From: Pseudomonas argentinensis
Lineage (GTDB): Bacteria; Pseudomonadota; Gammaproteobacteria; Pseudomonadales; Pseudomonadaceae
Reading direction: 5' to 3'
DNA length: 64,000 bases
Assembly (NCBI RefSeq): GCF_001839655.2
Contig: NZ_CP056087.1
Location: 310,001 to 374,000 of the forward strand
In this document: one piece after another, positions 45,323-54,421 of the stretch
Layout of the letters: every line of letters begins with the position of its first letter
Position numbering within the stretch: the first letter of the stretch is position 1
Notes under the pieces: model-generated
Told to the model about the DNA's origin: nothing
The model's database searches: none
The model's input: only the letters and a program-made list of their open reading frames with translations
Position numbers and translations under genes: made by a program

Positions 45323-45344
45323 CGGCTGGAAGACGAGAAGCCGG

Positions 45345-45770
45345 TCAGGCTTCCAGTACGGCTTCCAGGGTGATCTCGGCGTTCAGGACCTTGGAAACCG
45401 GGCAACCGGTCTTGGCGGTCTCCACCGCTTTTTCGAAGGCGGCGCGATCAGCACCCGGAATCCTGGCCTTGAGCGACAGGTGCACGGCGGTGATGGCGAA
45501 GCCGCCGTCCTGCTTGTCCAGGGTCACTTCAGCCTTGGTATCGATGCTTTCGGCAGTCATGCCCGCTTCGCCAAGCTCCTTGGACAGCGCCATGGAGAAG
45601 CAGCCGGCATGGGCCGCACCGATCAGCTCTTCCGGGTTGGTGCCGGGCTTGTCTTCGAAGCGGGTATTGAAGCCGTAGGGCTGCTCGGAAAGCACCCCGC
45701 TCTGGGTGGAAATGGTGCCCTTGCCGTCTTTGATGCCGCCCTGCCAGTGGGCCGATGCTGTCTTCTTCAT
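45345..45770 (-). CDS. osmC: OsmC, osmotically inducible organic-hydroperoxide peroxiredoxin
   Basis: OsmC reduces organic hydroperoxides using two reactive cysteines. The 141-residue protein has the first in GAAHAGCFSMALS (Cys57) and the second in TGCPVSKVLN (Cys123), with the family opening KTASAHWQGGIKDGKG. The size matches OsmC (about 140) rather than longer relatives. The ATG at 45770 has GGAG nine bases before it; the frame back to 45908 is upstream sequence. In PAO1 osmC lies in the same general neighbourhood as the T6SS, from memory. Confidence 0.93.
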   Translation of the reverse strand: MKKTASAHWQGGIKDGKGTISTQSGVLSEQPYGFNTRFEDKPGTNPEELIGAAHAGCFSMALSKELGEAGMTAESIDTKAEVTLDKQDGGFAITAVHLSLKARIPGADRAAFEKAVETAKTGCPVSKVLNAEITLEAVLEA

Positions 45771-45855
45771 CTCGCTGCTCCGGTTGATGAGGGGTACAGG
45801 ATTGAGAGAGACAGCGGCCAGGCAAGTTCGAGTTTTTTGGGCTGTGCCGCCTCGA

Positions 45856-46851
45856 TCAACGCAGGCTGGCAAGGATATCGAAGGCGTGCAGGCGGTCGGC
45901 GAAATCATAGTGGTCGCAGGTGAAGATCAGCTCGTCGGCCTCGGTCTGCTCCAGCAACACCTCCAGCCGCGCGCGAATCTTCTGCGGCCCGCCGATCACC
46001 GCCATGCCCAGGAAGCTGCCCACGGCATCGCGCTCGTGGGGCAGCCACAGGCCGTCCATCGACTCCACCGGGGGGCGCTGCACCAGGCTCTGGCCGCGAA
46101 TCAGCGAGAGGATGCGCTGGTAGGCGGAGGTGGCCAAGTGTTGCGCCTGCTCGTCGGTATCGGCGGCCAGCAGCGGCACGCCCAGCATCACGTAGGGCTT
46201 GTCGAGCACCTCGGAAGGCTGGAAGGCATTACGGTAGACCCGGATCGCCTCATGCACGTATCGCGGCGCGAAGTGCGAGGCGAAGGCATAGGGCAAGCCT
46301 CGCTCACCGGCCAGCTGGGCGCTGAACAGGCTGGAGCCGAGCAGCCAGATCGGCACGTTGGTGCCGGTGCCGGGTACGGCGATGACACGTTGATCCGGTG
46401 TGCGCGGGCCGAGGTAACGCTGCAGCTCGGCGACGTCCTGGGGAAAGTCGTCAGCGCTGCCGGAGCGCTCGCGGCGCAACGCATGGGCGGTGAACTGATC
46501 CGCCCCGGGCGCGCGCCCCAGCCCCAGCTCGATACGCCCCGGATACAGGGTCGCCAGGGTGCCGAACTGCTCGGCGACCACCAGCGGCGCGTGGTTGGGC
46601 AGCATCACCCCGCCCGACCCCAGGCGAATGCGCGAGGTGCCGGCCGCCAGGTAGCCGAGCAGCACGGCGGTCGCCGAGCTGGCGATGCCATCCATGTTGT
46701 GGTGCTCGGCGACCCAGAAGCGGTTGAAGTCCAATGACTCGACATGCCGGGCCAGCGCCAGCGAGTTATGCAGCGCCTGCTGCGGGCTGCCGGTGTCGCG
46801 GATCGGCGCCAGGTCGAGAACGGAGAAAGGAAGTTTCGCGAGTGCGGACAT
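45856..46851 (-). CDS. LLM-class flavin-dependent monooxygenase-like oxidoreductase
   Basis: This is a 331-residue luciferase-like TIM-barrel protein that uses reduced flavin. Family landmarks are the opening [58 protein letters not shown] and [11 protein letters not shown]. The last matches the subgroup that includes E. coli YhbW-like proteins, whose natural substrate is unknown. The ATG at 46851 follows AAGGG. It stands alone between osmC and a DUF1161 gene. Confidence 0.88.
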   Translation of the reverse strand: MSALAKLPFSVLDLAPIRDTGSPQQALHNSLALARHVESLDFNRFWVAEHHNMDGIASSATAVLLGYLAAGTSRIRLGSGGVMLPNHAPLVVAEQFGTLATLYPGRIELGLGRAPGADQFTAHALRRERSGSADDFPQDVAELQRYLGPRTPDQRVIAVPGTGTNVPIWLLGSSLFSAQLAGERGLPYAFASHFAPRYVHEAIRVYRNAFQPSEVLDKPYVMLGVPLLAADTDEQAQHLATSAYQRILSLIRGQSLVQRPPVESMDGLWLPHERDAVGSFLGMAVIGGPQKIRARLEVLLEQTEADELIFTCDHYDFADRLHAFDILASLR

Positions 46852-46962
46852 GAGAGAACCCTTGCTGGTGGATAACGCCGGGGCTTTATCCGAGTGAAAC
46901 AGTAGGTCTTATCCTACGCTTCCCAATCGGCTCAGGCCAACTCATGACAAATCGCAGGCAGT

Positions 46963-46998
46963 AAAAAGCCGGCATCGCAGAGGCTGCGAGCCGGCTTT
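46963..46998 (-). terminator. Terminator after DUF1161 copy 2
   Basis: AAAGCCGGC and GCCGGCTTT form the base of a stem, with inner CGCA/TGCG pairing, and a run of T follows on the minus strand. It lies 12 bases past the DUF1161 stop. Confidence 0.85.
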
Positions 46999-47010
46999 CG
47001 AGCCTCGTCA

Positions 47011-47232
47011 TCAGTTGCGCTGGTAGACGATTTCCTTGGTGCCGCCATCGCAGGTGCCGACCACCTGGCGATCGGTCACGCTGCCTTTGTCGACGATTTC
47101 CAGGGTGTAGGACGATACGCCGTTGGCCTGGATCTTCGCATCGATCTCGTCTTTGAGCTCTTCGCAGTCTTTTGCCGCGAAAGCGGAACCCGCGAGTGCC
47201 ATCAGGCCTGCTGCAAACAACACTTTCTTCAT
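47011..47232 (-). CDS. Small periplasmic DUF1161 protein (copy 2)
   Basis: This 73-residue exported protein has a signal peptide (MKKVLFAAGLMALAGSAFA) and the DUF1161 core CEELKDEIDAKIQANGVSSY, then VVGTCDGGTKEIVYQRN. It is clearly a paralogue of the product at 43392-43646, with the same two cysteines. The ATG at 47232 has GGGAG upstream; the frame back to 47292 lacks this. It ends in a good terminator and is probably a single-gene unit. Confidence 0.87.
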   Translation of the reverse strand: MKKVLFAAGLMALAGSAFAAKDCEELKDEIDAKIQANGVSSYTLEIVDKGSVTDRQVVGTCDGGTKEIVYQRN

Positions 47233-47349
47233 CACAAACGCTCCCTCGTAACAGTGAACAACACCGGGCGCCAAAAAAGTGGCCCGGCTCAATAAAGCCG
47301 CAGATCACCGTTATGGCAAGTGACTGCGGCTAACCCAGGCTCGCCATCA

Positions 47350-47565
47350 TCAGCTGTTGGCGATGCGGAACCCGACTTTCAAGGTGACCTGATAGTGAGC
47401 CACCGCACCATCGGCGATATGCCCACGGGTCTCGGTGATTTCGAACCACTCCAGATGCCGAATGCTCTTGCTGGCCTCGGTCAGGGCATTGTTGATGGCA
47501 TCTTCGATACTCGAGGTGGAAGAGCCAACCAGCTCGACCTTCTTGTAAGTGTGATGATCCGACAT
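47350..47565 (-). CDS. Dodecin, flavin-storage protein
   Basis: Dodecins form hollow dodecamers that bind flavins (or CoA) and buffer free flavin in the cytoplasm. The 71-residue protein matches the family in length and pattern: KKVELVGSSTSSIEDAINNA, then LEWFEITETRGHI, and the closing strand VAHYQVTLKVGFRI. The Trp in LEWFEI is the flavin-stacking residue in typical dodecins. It is encoded alone. Confidence 0.93.
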   Translation of the reverse strand: MSDHHTYKKVELVGSSTSSIEDAINNALTEASKSIRHLEWFEITETRGHIADGAVAHYQVTLKVGFRIANS

Positions 47566-47953
47566 ATCCGCCTCCAGGGCTGGTAAATACAGATGGGCCG
47601 ATCGCCCTTAATCAATCAGTCACTGGAGGGCGCTGCTAAGTTCAGGTTTTCGCTAGCAGGATCGGGGCAGCATCCTTGACATGCCTCGATTCGCGCTCGA
47701 CCCGCGCCAGGCAAGCAGCGCGCTGCCAACCATTTCGCGCACCGCTGAGGACACCGGATGCTTACCCGGCTGACCAACCGCCGACCGCCATGTTCACCAT
47801 CGGCCAGATCCCAGCCGCTCGCCGACTGCTCCAGCTTACCGGCTGGAACGTGAGGATCGGTTGGCTCGCAGATGCCGTTCAGCCTGTCGCGGACCTCTTG
47901 GGATTGCCCGGCCCAGGCAGTAGAATCCGCCGCTTTCCCAGGCGATCACGACC
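47566..47953. other. Intergenic region between dodecin and xanthine permease
   Basis: These 388 bases hold the promoters of the two divergent genes. I see no gene. TTGACA at 47676 is a perfect -35 match, but there is no acceptable -10 at the right distance. Confidence 0.5.
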
Positions 47954-49330
47954 ATGCAACCAGGTGACTCCCCGCGTAACGGCGAACTGATCTACGGCCT
48001 CGAAGACCGCCCGCGCCCGCTGGTGGCGATCCTCGCCGCCCTGCAACACCTGCTGGCGATCATCGTGCCGATCGTCACACCGGGCCTGCTGATCTGCCAG
48101 GCGCTGGGGGTGTCGGCCCGCGACACCAACCTGATCGTGTCCATGAGCCTGGTGATTTCCGGCATCGCCACCTACGTGCAATGCCGCCGCTTCGGCCCGC
48201 TGGGTGCGGGTTTGCTGGTGGTGCAGGGCACCAGCTTCAACTTCGTCGGCCCGCTGATCGCCGGCGGCGCGCTGATGGTCAAGCAGGGCACCCCGGTGGA
48301 GGGCGTGATGGCGGCGATCTTCGGCGTGGTGATCGCCGGCTCGTTCGTGGAGATCGGCATCTCGCGCATCCTGCCGTTCGTGAAACGGCTGATCACCCCG
48401 CTGGTGACCGGCATCGTGGTGCTGATGATCGGCCTGACGCTGATCAAGGTCGGCCTGATCAGCATGGGCGGCGGCTACGGCGCCATGGCGGGCGGCACCT
48501 TCGCCAACGGCGAGAACCTGCTGCTGTCCGGCGTGGTACTGGCGGTGATCGTGGTGCTCAACCGCGTTCCCGTGGTGTGGATGCGCAGCTGCGCCATCGT
48601 CATCGCCCTGCTGGTCGGCTACGCCCTGGCCGGCTACCTGGGCCGCCTGGATTTCACCGGCATGCACCAGGCCGAGCTGTTCCAGGTGCCGACACCATTG
48701 CATTTCGGCCTGGGCTTCTCATGGAGCCTGTTCATCCCGATGCTGGTGATCTATCTGGTGACCTCCCTGGAAGCCATCGGCGACGTCACCGCCACCAGCA
48801 AGGTGTCCCGCCAGCCGGTGGAAGGCCCGCTGTGGATGCAGCGCATCAAGGGCGGCGTGCTGGTCAACGGCGTCAATTCGCTGCTGGCCGGCGTGTTCAA
48901 TACCTTTCCCAGCTCGATCTTCGCCCAGAACAATGGGGTGATTCAGCTGACCGGCATCGCCAGCCGCCATATCGGCGTGTGGATCGCCCTGGCGCTGGTG
49001 ATTCTCGGCCTGTTCCCGGCAGTAGCCGGCGTGATCCAGGCGGTGCCCGAGCCGGTGCTCGGTGGCGCGGCGATGGTCATGTTCGGCGCCGTGGCGGCCT
49101 CGGGCATCAACATCCTCGCCGGCATCGAGCTGGATCGTCGCGCGCTGCTGATCATCGCCGTGTCCCTGGCCCTCGGCCTGGGCGTTTCCCAGGTGCCGGA
49201 GTTCCTCGCCCATATGCCGGCAGCCCTGCGCAACGTGCTGGAGTCCGGCGTGGCCACCGGCGGCATCTGCGCGTTGGTGCTCAACTGGTTCCTGCCGGAG
49301 AGCACGGCCAAGGCCGACCTGCACGACTGA
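47954..49330 (+). CDS. Xanthine/uracil-type NCS2 permease (XanP-like)
   Basis: This is a 458-residue proton-coupled nucleobase importer of the NAT/NCS2 family with about 12-14 helices. The first-helix QH motif is in ILAALQHLLAIIVPIV, and the NAT signature appears as NTFPSSIFAQNNGVIQLTG. The Q-N-x-G-x-x-x-x-T-G form matches xanthine or urate transporters (XanP, XanQ, UacT) rather than uracil UraA, although xanthine against urate cannot be decided here. The ATG at 47954 is used. The next base after its stop begins the palindromic element at 49331. Confidence 0.88.
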   Translation: MQPGDSPRNGELIYGLEDRPRPLVAILAALQHLLAIIVPIVTPGLLICQALGVSARDTNLIVSMSLVISGIATYVQCRRFGPLGAGLLVVQGTSFNFVGPLIAGGALMVKQGTPVEGVMAAIFGVVIAGSFVEIGISRILPFVKRLITPLVTGIVVLMIGLTLIKVGLISMGGGYGAMAGGTFANGENLLLSGVVLAVIVVLNRVPVVWMRSCAIVIALLVGYALAGYLGRLDFTGMHQAELFQVPTPLHFGLGFSWSLFIPMLVIYLVTSLEAIGDVTATSKVSRQPVEGPLWMQRIKGGVLVNGVNSLLAGVFNTFPSSIFAQNNGVIQLTGIASRHIGVWIALALVILGLFPAVAGVIQAVPEPVLGGAAMVMFGAVAASGINILAGIELDRRALLIIAVSLALGLGVSQVPEFLAHMPAALRNVLESGVATGGICALVLNWFLPESTAKADLHD

Positions 49331-49470
49331 GAATCTGTCCACCGTCTGCTGCGCGTCGGCGCTACTGCGTTAAAAACAAGCTCGGAATGCTCATTTACCA
49401 CTTGTAAACTCCGCTTCCTCGCTTGTTTTTGCCTTGTATCGCTCTAGCTCGCAAGACCGTGAACAGATTC
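49331..49470 (+). repeat. Palindromic intergenic element, copy A
   Basis: This 140-base element starts right after the permease stop codon. Its ends are imperfect inverted repeats (GAATCTGTCCACCGTCT against AGACCGTGAACAGATTC). Inside, AAAAACAAGC (49372-49381) pairs with GCTTGTTTTT (49421-49430), and TTTAC pairs with GTAAA around the apex. Unpaired conserved boxes CTGCGTT, ATGCTCATT, AACTCCGCTT and GCCTTG recur in copy B at 57220-57340. Confidence 0.8.
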
Positions 49471-49512
49471 TGTGGCCCGTCATCGCCAGGGTGCGTGCCA
49501 CCCTGGCGGACT

Positions 49513-50826
49513 TCAGCGCAACTTCTCCAGCATCTGGTAGTACCACATGCCCGCCGCCAGCATCGGGTTGCCGAGCTGGTCGCCCAGGGGCACCTTGATG
49601 TGCTTGCAGGCGGCGAAGGTGTCGAACTGCTCCAGGTCGCCGGTAATCGCCTTGGCCATGATCTCGCCCATGATGTGACTGGTCGCCACGCCATGGCCGG
49701 AGTAGCCCTGGCAGTACCAGACGTTACCCGACAGCTTGCCCAGCTGCGGGATGCGGTTCATCACGATGCCCATGGCGCAGCTCCACTGAAAGTCGATCGG
49801 CACGCCCTTGAGTTGTGGAAAGGTGCGCTCGATGCACGGGCGCAGCTCGCCGGCGATGTCCCGTGAATCACGCCCGGAGTAGTTGGCGCCACCGCCGAAC
49901 AGCAGGCGGCCATCGCCGGTGAGGCGGTAATAGTCGAGCACGAAGCGGCAGTCGTACACCGCCAGGTCCTGGGGGTTGATCTCTTGCGCCAACTCACCGA
50001 GCGGCGCGGTGGTGACGATACCGCCCATGGCCGGGAAGATCAGGCCCTTGAGCTGGCGGCGCTCCAGTTTGTGGTACACGTCGCCGGCCAGCAGCACCTG
50101 TTTGGCTTCGATGCGCCCGCCGGTGGTGACCACCGCCGGACGCGGGCCGTGGACGATTTCCAGCACCTTGGAATGTTCGAAGATCAGCGCCCCCAGGCGC
50201 TCGGCCGCCCTGGCCTCGCCGAGGCAGAGGTTGAGCGGGTGCAGGTGCATGTTGCGCGTGTTCTTCAACGCGCCGCAGTACAGGTCGCTGCCCAATTGCG
50301 CACGCACGCCGGCGGCGTCGAGTAGCGTCACGTCATCACCCATGCCACGGCGCAGCGCTTCGTCGTAGGTCGCCTTGAGCTCATCCATATGGCTGGCTTT
50401 CATCGCCGTATGCAGGTGGCCGTGCTTGAGGTCGCAGGCGATGTCGTACTTGGCCACGCGGCTCTTGATGATTTCATGGCCGCGCCAGCGCAGGTGCCAG
50501 ATGAAGTCGTCCACCTCCTCGCCCAGGGTGTTGCCCATCTGCTTGCCCATGGCCTCGTCGCCGGACAGGCTGCCGGTGACCTGGCCACCGTTGCGCCCGC
50601 TGGCGCCCCAGCCGACCTTGTGGGTTTCCACCACGGCCGCCTTGAGGCCGCGCTCGGCCAGCTCCACCGCCGTGGCGATGCCGGTGAAACCGCCGCCGAT
50701 GGTGGCCACGTCCACGCTCACGCTACCCTGCAGTGTCGGGTAGTCGCTCTCGAAGTTGAGCGAGGCCGCGTAGTACGACGGCGCGCGCTCGGCGGCGGGT
50801 TTGACGGGTTGATTGCTTGCGTTCAT
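49513..50826 (-). CDS. FAD-dependent gamma-glutamylpolyamine oxidase (PauB/PuuB-like)
   Basis: This flavoenzyme is expected to oxidise gamma-glutamylputrescine (or a related glutamylated polyamine) to the aldehyde, the second step of the gamma-glutamylation route. The 437-residue protein has the DAO fold: dinucleotide-binding DVATIGGGFTGIATAVELAE, then GWGASGRNGGQVTG, with the closing FAD-contact region YCQGYSGHGVATSHIMGEI. The ATG at 50826 follows AAGGA; a GTG at 50850 is less likely. It is directly downstream of the glutamine-synthetase-like gene, with a REP hairpin between. PauB, PuuB and related D-amino-acid oxidases are hard to tell apart; the neighbour decides. Confidence 0.82.
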   Translation of the reverse strand: MNASNQPVKPAAERAPSYYAASLNFESDYPTLQGSVSVDVATIGGGFTGIATAVELAERGLKAAVVETHKVGWGASGRNGGQVTGSLSGDEAMGKQMGNTLGEEVDDFIWHLRWRGHEIIKSRVAKYDIACDLKHGHLHTAMKASHMDELKATYDEALRRGMGDDVTLLDAAGVRAQLGSDLYCGALKNTRNMHLHPLNLCLGEARAAERLGALIFEHSKVLEIVHGPRPAVVTTGGRIEAKQVLLAGDVYHKLERRQLKGLIFPAMGGIVTTAPLGELAQEINPQDLAVYDCRFVLDYYRLTGDGRLLFGGGANYSGRDSRDIAGELRPCIERTFPQLKGVPIDFQWSCAMGIVMNRIPQLGKLSGNVWYCQGYSGHGVATSHIMGEIMAKAITGDLEQFDTFAACKHIKVPLGDQLGNPMLAAGMWYYQMLEKLR

Positions 50827-50867
50827 TGCTTGTCCTTGGGGTGCGTTCACACCGATAAATCAGCTAT

Positions 50868-50916
50868 GGGGCTAAAGCCCCTCCCACGGAGCGCCTTATG
50901 TGGGAGGGGCTCCCCC
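50868..50916. repeat. REP-type palindromic pair
   Basis: GCCCCTCCCAC (50877-50887) is inverted as GTGGGAGGGGC (50900-50910) around a 12-base loop, and the left arm is itself a small palindrome (GGGGCTAAAGCCCC). This is the usual sequence of Pseudomonas REP elements. It sits between the two polyamine genes and may set their relative expression. Confidence 0.8.
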
Positions 50917-50937
50917 AATCCTTGCAAAGAGGCGCCC

Positions 50938-52305
50938 TTAGGCGTTGCTCAGGTACCAGCGCCAGTCCTGCTCGCCGACCTCGCCCATGAACTGGCGGTA
51001 TTCGGCGCGCTTGACCGCGAGAAAGACCTTGAGGAAATCGGCGCCGAAGGTTTCGTGCGCCCACTCGGATTGCTCCAGTGCCTGGATTGCCGCCGACCAC
51101 TGGGTAGGCAGATGCTCGGTAGCCTGGGCATAGCCATTACCCTCGACCGGCGCACCAGGGTCCAGCGCCTGGCGGATGCCACGGTGAATCCCGGCCAGGA
51201 TCGCGGCGGCGGCCAGATAGGGGTTGGCATCGGCGCCGCAGATGCGGTGCTCGACGTGCCGGGTATTCGCCGGGCCACCGGGTACGCGCAGGCTGACGGT
51301 GCGGTTATCCACACCCCAGGTGGGCGCCAGCGGCGCATAGCTGTTGGCCTGGAAACGCCGGTAGGAGTTGGCGTTGGGGCAGAACAGCAGCAGTGAGTCG
51401 AGCAGGCTGGCGAGCATGCCACCGACCGCCTGGCGCAGCAGCGGCGTGCCGGCTGGGCTTTCACTGGCGAACAGGTTGTCACCCTGCCCATCGGCCAGGC
51501 TCACGTGCATATGCATACCCGTGCCGGCCAGGTGATCGAAAGGCTTGGCCATAAAGCACGCCTGCATGCCGTGGGCATGGGCGACGCCCTTGACCAGGCG
51601 CTTGTAGCGCACCGCCTGGTCCATGGCCGCGAGCGCCGGGCCGTGCTCAAGGGTGATCTCCACCTGGCCGGGGGCGTATTCGGAAATCGCCGTGCGCGCC
51701 GGGATGCCCTGGGCCTTGCAGGCCCCATAGAGATCCTTGAGGAACGGTTCGATCTGCTCCAGCTCGCGCAGGCCGTAGACCTGGGTCTGCCGTGGCCGAC
51801 CGCCGTCGCCGTCCAGCGCCGGCTGCGGGCGGCCGTGGGCGTCGCGTTTCTGGTCGAGCAGGTAGAACTCCAGCTCGCAGGCCATCACCGGGTGGTAACC
51901 GTCGGCTTCGAGCTGCTCGATCACCCGCTGCAGCAAATGCCGCGGGTCGGCCGGCGTAGCTGGCATTCCCTCGGTCGGGTGCATCGACACCTGCACGGCG
52001 GCGGTGGGAATCTGCCGCCAGGGCAAACGCACCAGGCTGCCGGCCAGCGGGTAGGCGCGGCAGTCGATATCGCCCACCTCCCAGACCAGCCCGGTGTCCT
52101 CGACGTCTTCGCCCTGGATGGACAGACCAAGCATCGTACTCGGCAGCGGCCGGCCACTCTGGTACAGCGCCAGCAGTTCCTCGCGGTGCAGCAGCTTGCC
52201 GCGCGGCACGCCATTGGCGTCAAGGATGAACAGCTCGATCAATTCGATATCGGGGTTAGCGGCCAGGAAATCCTGGGCTTGCTGCACAGCGGCAAAACTC
52301 GTCAT
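50938..52305 (-). CDS. Gamma-glutamylpolyamine synthetase (glutamine-synthetase family, PauA/PuuA-like)
   Basis: This enzyme should ligate glutamate to putrescine or another polyamine with ATP, the first step of polyamine breakdown. The 455-residue protein has the glutamine-synthetase fold: ACELEFYLLD (metal Glu), SEYAPGQVEITLEHG, GTGMHMHVSLAD (catalytic/ATP region) and RVPGGPANTRHVEHRICGADANPYLAAAAILAG. The class-defining N-terminus is ELFILDANGVPRGKLL. The ATG at 52305 is used because the upstream frame to 52557 has no homology I recognise. Whether the preferred substrate is putrescine, spermidine or an amine such as ethanolamine cannot be settled from sequence. Confidence 0.86.
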   Translation of the reverse strand: MTSFAAVQQAQDFLAANPDIELIELFILDANGVPRGKLLHREELLALYQSGRPLPSTMLGLSIQGEDVEDTGLVWEVGDIDCRAYPLAGSLVRLPWRQIPTAAVQVSMHPTEGMPATPADPRHLLQRVIEQLEADGYHPVMACELEFYLLDQKRDAHGRPQPALDGDGGRPRQTQVYGLRELEQIEPFLKDLYGACKAQGIPARTAISEYAPGQVEITLEHGPALAAMDQAVRYKRLVKGVAHAHGMQACFMAKPFDHLAGTGMHMHVSLADGQGDNLFASESPAGTPLLRQAVGGMLASLLDSLLLFCPNANSYRRFQANSYAPLAPTWGVDNRTVSLRVPGGPANTRHVEHRICGADANPYLAAAAILAGIHRGIRQALDPGAPVEGNGYAQATEHLPTQWSAAIQALEQSEWAHETFGADFLKVFLAVKRAEYRQFMGEVGEQDWRWYLSNA

Positions 52306-52673
52306 ATCGCACTCGCTTGCGCCAGTGGGGCGCTCGGTGTCCGCACGGCCGGCTCGCTTGGCGAACAGGTGGCGCAGGCAGACAGACAAATAGGCATCAG
52401 CGGCTGCGGACATGGCGCAGCCATCGGAATCAGCGGGCGAGAAGGACGTCAGGCGGGCGGGCGTGGCGGCAATGCCAGAGCGCCCAGAAGGCGAGGATCT
52501 GCGGCAGCGCCGTGGGTTCGGGCGCCCGGCCCCGCGAGCGCAAGGCTGGCAGGGCAAGAACGTGGGCAGGGCTGCAGACCGGGATAGACATGCCCCGAGG
52601 CTCGCACACCGCGACAGTCAGGTTAAATCGTTATTGCCGCACCTTCAGGTAGCCAGCGGCTAAACAATCGCAA
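52306..52673. other. Intergenic region upstream of the polyamine genes
   Basis: About 370 bases lie between the synthetase start and the end of the chemoreceptor gene. No gene is supported; the minus-strand frame to 52557 is Arg/Ser/Pro-rich with no known fold. The A/T-richer stretch about 52615-52675 is a likely promoter area. Confidence 0.45.
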
Positions 52674-54239
52674 TCACGGCTCCGGCTTGTAGCCCAGGCG
52701 CAAGCCGCCCCAGTGCTTGCCCTGCACCCGGATCGGCACCGACAGGTCATGCATCAGTTCGCCGGTATCGCGCATGTAGGTCTGCAGCAGCACGCGCTGC
52801 TGGTGGCTGCCGCAACGAATCCCGGTGCGGTCGTTGAACAGCCGCTTGCTGCGACTCTTCACGGTGTCCACGGCGCGCTCACCGGTGGGCGGATGGTTGA
52901 AGGCCTGGTTGTGGGTCGGCACGTAGCCTTCGGGCGTGGTGGCGATGGCGAACACCAGGCCTTCGTGGCGCTTGAGCAGCGGCTCCTGGATGGCCGGTAG
53001 CACGCCATCGGCGTAGCTGTCGAAGCGCGTGCGGAACTTGGCCGGGAAGCTGCCTGGTATCGGCTGGTACTGACGGTCGAACAGGTCCGCCAGGCTGATG
53101 CGCCCGGCCTGGATATCGGCCTCGAATTGCCGGGCAATCGCCGTTGCACCTTCCAGCGCCAGGTCGTAGATGCGCTGGTGGTAGTCGTCGAGCCCGACGC
53201 TGGCCAGCTGCTCGCTGACGCTTTCCGCCTGGCCGACCAGTTGCTCGGCGGCCTTGCCCAGCTGGCGGGTCCGGTCCTCGCTGCTGCGCACGTCGCCACG
53301 CAGTTGCTCGACGGCCACCAGCAACTCGGCCAGATGCCGGTGATTGCTCGCCGTGCCGGCGCTGATCTGCTCCACCTGGGCGTCGACATCGGCGGCCAGG
53401 TCGGCGATGCCGCGCAGTTGCTCGCCGGTGAATTCGACCTGCCGGGCGGCCGCTTCCAGCTCCTCGGCCTGGCGCTGGATATGGCTGACCACCGCAGCGC
53501 TCTGCTGGCGGATATCGGCGACCATCTGCCCCACCTCGCCGGTGGCGCTGGCGGTACGCCCGGCCAGGCTGCGCACCTCGTCGGCGACCACGGCGAAACC
53601 GCGGCCCTGCTCACCGGCACGGGCGGCCTCGATGGCGGCGTTGAGCGCCAGCAGGTTGGTCTGGCTGGCAATGGACTGGATCACCTGGGTGACCTGCTCG
53701 ATCTGCTCGGTCCGCGCGCCAAGGCCGTCGATCAATTCGCGACTGGCGGCGGCCTGGGCGCTGAGCTGCTGCATGCGCGCGATGGCCTGCTGCAACTCGG
53801 TCTGGCCACTGGCGCTGCTGGCGCGTACCCTCTGCGCGGCCCCAAGGGTCTGGCCGGCCCGTTCGGCATTGCTCTGCTCGGTGCGGGTCACGGCGTGGGC
53901 ACCTTCGCTGATCTGCTCGACCGCGGCCAGCTGCGACTGCAACCGGCCAGCCAGCTGCTGCACGGTGAAGGCCACCTGGGCGGCGGACAGCGCGTTATGG
54001 CAGGTGTGCTGCGACAAGCTCTTGCTCAGCTTGTCCAGCGAGGCCGCGGGGGCGGCGGTAGACGCCGTTGCAGCCGGGCGTCGCCAGGGGCCGAGCCAAG
54101 GCCACAGCGCCAATCCAAACAAGGCGATGACGAATACATAGGCAGACAGCTGCACCTGCTGCCAGACCACCAGCAGCGCCAGCAAGCCCAGAACATGCAA
54201 GGCCAGCGCAAGCCGATCACGAGTAGTACCAGTATCCAT
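52674..54239 (-). CDS. Methyl-accepting chemotaxis protein with C-terminal sensor-like domain
   Basis: This is a 521-residue receptor-type signalling protein. Two hydrophobic segments lie at the N-terminus (about 10-28 and 31-50), with almost nothing between them, so there is no periplasmic sensor. A helical signalling region follows, with the hairpin tip [36 protein letters not shown] near residue 200. The C-terminal 150 residues form a separate soluble domain ([48 protein letters not shown]) that looks like a PAS/Cache-type ligand domain on the cytoplasmic side. The input is unknown. It lies upstream of the polyamine genes, but a functional link is speculative. Confidence 0.87.
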   Translation of the reverse strand: MDTGTTRDRLALALHVLGLLALLVVWQQVQLSAYVFVIALFGLALWPWLGPWRRPAATASTAAPAASLDKLSKSLSQHTCHNALSAAQVAFTVQQLAGRLQSQLAAVEQISEGAHAVTRTEQSNAERAGQTLGAAQRVRASSASGQTELQQAIARMQQLSAQAAASRELIDGLGARTEQIEQVTQVIQSIASQTNLLALNAAIEAARAGEQGRGFAVVADEVRSLAGRTASATGEVGQMVADIRQQSAAVVSHIQRQAEELEAAARQVEFTGEQLRGIADLAADVDAQVEQISAGTASNHRHLAELLVAVEQLRGDVRSSEDRTRQLGKAAEQLVGQAESVSEQLASVGLDDYHQRIYDLALEGATAIARQFEADIQAGRISLADLFDRQYQPIPGSFPAKFRTRFDSYADGVLPAIQEPLLKRHEGLVFAIATTPEGYVPTHNQAFNHPPTGERAVDTVKSRSKRLFNDRTGIRCGSHQQRVLLQTYMRDTGELMHDLSVPIRVQGKHWGGLRLGYKPEP

Positions 54240-54421
54240 GGCGAACCTCGTTGTTCTTTTTATGCGGTAATAAGGCTACAGGGCCCTGGCAACGGAAGCC
54301 GCCCTTCTCTTCAGCTCATCGACCGTGGGACGTAAAACTGTAGCCATGTATCGAACCGCTGAGTTGACCATTCCACGCCACATCGGGCTATGGCACTTTG
54401 GTCGCAGAGGGCGAACGCCGG

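Noticed and set aside
47670..47710. A sigma-70 promoter from TTGACA at 47676.
   Set aside because: No acceptable -10 sequence at 16-18 bases; likely chance.
52306..52557. N-terminal extension of the glutamine-synthetase-like gene.
   Set aside because: No homology or ribosome site; the family N-terminus begins at the ATG at 52305.
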